Part shown: positions 62,601-64,000 of the stretch, one piece after another
How the letters are laid out: every line of letters starts with the position of its first letter
Position numbering within the stretch: position 1 is the first letter of the stretch
Assembly: GCA_019418225.1 (NCBI GenBank)
Contig: DYCF01000018.1
Span: forward strand, 1 to 64,000
Length of the DNA stretch: 64,000 nucleotides
Reading direction: 5' to 3'
From: Clostridiales bacterium
GTDB lineage: Bacteria > Bacillota > Clostridia > Lachnospirales > Cellulosilyticaceae
Program-made: the position numbers and the translations under genes
Notes under the pieces: generated by a model
Seen by the model: the letters and a program-made list of their open reading frames with translations, nothing else
Database searches by the model: none
What the model was told of the DNA's origin: nothing

Positions 62601-62713
62601 TATAGATTTCACATTTATAAAATTTGATTAGTCCTAGTTTTTAGTCATGTGAAATCATTGGGAGAAACCTATTTACCTAGATATATTTCAAGTTTTTAGC
62701 TGGTTTCTCTATA
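62601..62713 (+). repeat. interspersed palindromic repeat, copy F
   Basis: TATAGATTTCACAT ... ATGTGAAATCATTGGGAGAAACC ... GGTTTCTCTATA, with a shorter centre (ACCTAGATATATTTC). Its right end encodes the last codons and stop of the cytochrome gene. Confidence 0.82.
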
Positions 62714-64000
62714 TTTCTTAAATAAACTTTTGAATATATTTATCTTACTTTCCGCCTTTCCTTCTCTTGCCTTCTTATTTTCCTGCATCACTTTTCTTTG
62801 CTCTTTAGTTAAGCTATGATGCACCTTACCTTGTTTTTTGTTATTATGACAGACGCTACATTTTTCAATAGGTCCTGCTTCACCTTGTATACTTTCAGGT
62901 AACTTATTATCTATTTCAAGGGTAGATTCCCACTCTGCATGAGGGCCATTGTGACAAGAAATACACTGAACCTTTCCATTCATCTCTTGGGCTGGTGAAT
63001 TATTTAGATATGAATTACGATACAACTTTCCTTCATTATTTGCATATTTCTCCCCATGACATTCTTGACAATTAGGCTCTTGTAGCCAAGCTTGTCTACC
63101 TTCAGACTGGCTTTTAGCCACTTGTGCTACTCCGCCATGACAATCCTCATCGCCACAGGCAATCCCCTCTTTTTTCATCACACCGCGATAGCATTGTGTT
63201 TCTACACCTGGATGACAGCTATAGCAGACCGGATCTTGAATAGGTGACACTTCCACTTTATCTGCATGAAAAGCATGTATTGCCTCAGAAAGAGGTAATA
63301 TATCTTCTTTTCCTTTTTCTCCTATTGCATTGTCTTCGTGGCAATCTGCACATTTATGACGTTCACCCTTCATTAAATCTGCGACTAAACTTGTCCCTGA
63401 TAATTTATCATGAGCTTTTAAAATATTAAGGTCTGTATTATTTTCACCATGACAGATGCCACAATCCATTTCATCAGAAACTGGAACTACAATTTTATCT
63501 GTCATTGCTAATTCTTTACCTGTCTTAGTATCTGTTACTGTTACCTTAACGAGCTGATACGGATTACGTACTTTACTGCCATCGTTATATGGGGTAACGG
63601 GTACAGCAGTAGCCTCAAAGTACCTTTGATCTTCAGATAATTTCATCTCACCTGCTAAACCATTTCCCGTTATGCCTATGTTAGTTGATACATTATATCC
63701 ATAGTCCTTAGCATATTGCCAGAAGTTGCTTTTACCTACAGATGTCGTATTATCAATCATTTCATAACTCACCTTAATGCCATCAGTTACTAACCTATTC
63801 TTAGTCTGTCCTTTTTCAAAAACCTGTACACGAATATTATTAGCTGGTGGTAAAATCATAAAACTTGAATAATCCTGCTGTATACAGTGCATGCCTAAAT
63901 CATTGGCGCCTAATAGCACATATTCTTTGGAATCATTCACTGCGGTAGCTCTTACCCCTTCTCCCATTGCTATATAAATACTTACTATGCATGCAAGTAC
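62696..64000 (-). CDS. secreted multihaem c-type cytochrome (5' end outside window)
   Basis: The frame stays open to the right edge. Upstream of the first in-window ATG (63967) it reads VLACIVSIYIAMGEG, a signal-peptide core, so the start is beyond 64000. At least seven haem sites are present: CGICH, CADCH, CYSCH, CQECH, CISCH, CSVCH and one CX4CH, CGDEDCH. The N-terminal about 150 residues are beta-rich without haem motifs (YVLLGANDLGMHCIQQDYSS). The protein ends YRETS, read from repeat F. It probably moves electrons on the outer face of the membrane. It is matured by the neighbouring haem lyase. Confidence 0.88.
   Translation of the reverse strand, partial: VLACIVSIYIAMGEGVRATAVNDSKEYVLLGANDLGMHCIQQDYSSFMILPPANNIRVQVFEKGQTKNRLVTDGIKVSYEMIDNTTSVGKSNFWQYAKDYGYNVSTNIGITGNGLAGEMKLSEDQRYFEATAVPVTPYNDGSKVRNPYQLVKVTVTDTKTGKELAMTDKIVVPVSDEMDCGICHGENNTDLNILKAHDKLSGTSLVADLMKGERHKCADCHEDNAIGEKGKEDILPLSEAIHAFHADKVEVSPIQDPVCYSCHPGVETQCYRGVMKKEGIACGDEDCHGGVAQVAKSQSEGRQAWLQEPNCQECHGEKYANNEGKLYRNSYLNNSPAQEMNGKVQCISCHNGPHAEWESTLEIDNKLPESIQGEAGPIEKCSVCHNNKKQGKVHHSLTKEQRKVMQENKKAREGKAESKINIFKSLFKKYRETS

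Overview
The window looks like a chromosomal segment of a low-GC, anaerobic Firmicute of the class Clostridia (Lachnospirales/Cellulosilyticum-like by gene content; the species cannot be named from sequence alone). Evidence: AT-rich intergenic DNA, strong AGGAGG ribosome binding sites, a tyrosyl T-box leader, a fab/acc operon in the Streptococcus/Clostridia order, plant-polysaccharide hydrolases (GH53, GH2) and copper-amine-oxidase-type stalk domains on surface proteins. Almost every gene is on the minus strand; only four clear genes (5066, 15441, 42737, 54266) are on the plus strand. No rRNA, tRNA or CRISPR array was seen.

Layout. 1-52: probable 3' end of a group II intron. 0.2-3.7 kb: small surface, membrane and unknown proteins. 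4.1-4.9 kb: a gene graveyard with remnants of a DNA cytosine methyltransferase and a Fic protein. 5.1-8.0 kb: an intact PLD-helicase-DUF3427 protein. 8.0-8.4 kb: a Nudix hydrolase. 8.5-13.3 kb: a compact RiPP cluster with a 21-residue Cys-free precursor, two radical SAM/SPASM proteins (one lacking about 50 barrel residues), an MFS exporter and a methyltransferase. 13.7-16.2 kb: a secreted GH53 galactanase and an anchored alpha/beta hydrolase. 16.3-29.3 kb: a Big2 membrane protein, a sigma-like factor, a short hemerythrin, coiled-coil proteins, an overlapping MBL-unknown-Hsp70 trio, a lipoprotein and an SF1 helicase with a RelE-like N-terminus. 29.9-31.9 kb: a repeat-containing secreted protein.

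32.3-42.5 kb is the complete type II fatty-acid operon (fabT-fabH-acpP-fabK-fabD-fabG-fabF-accB-fabZ-accC-accD-accA). Divergent from it is a FabX/nitronate-monooxygenase-like protein with a four-cysteine cluster (42.7-43.8 kb). The two face each other across matched TTGACA-N17-TATACT promoters that overlap FabT-like palindromes. No fabM, fabA or fabN is present, so the FabX-like enzyme is the natural candidate for unsaturated fatty acid synthesis.

43.9-53.9 kb is one eleven-gene minus-strand operon and the most likely undescribed system. It encodes a DUF5714 protein, an AhpD-like protein with a Cys-Cys tail, two ATP-grasp ligases, an MFS exporter, an ArsM-like methyltransferase with an N-terminal CCCC, a phosphinothricin/arsinothricin-acetyltransferase-like GNAT, an ArsR domain fused to a radical SAM enzyme, and a complete SsuABC/TauABC-type ABC importer. 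The combination suggests metalloid-responsive small-molecule biosynthesis, self-protection and uptake.

54.3-64.0 kb: a GH2 glycosidase, an unknown protein, T-box-controlled tyrS, a thioredoxin-reductase-like flavoprotein without an NADPH motif, a CcmF/CcsA-type haem lyase and a multihaem cytochrome c running off the right edge. A roughly 115-bp palindromic repeat occurs in at least six copies, all in the same orientation (18.0, 29.4, 29.5, 54.1, 58.2, 62.6 kb). Two copies supply the stop codon or last codons of the adjacent gene.
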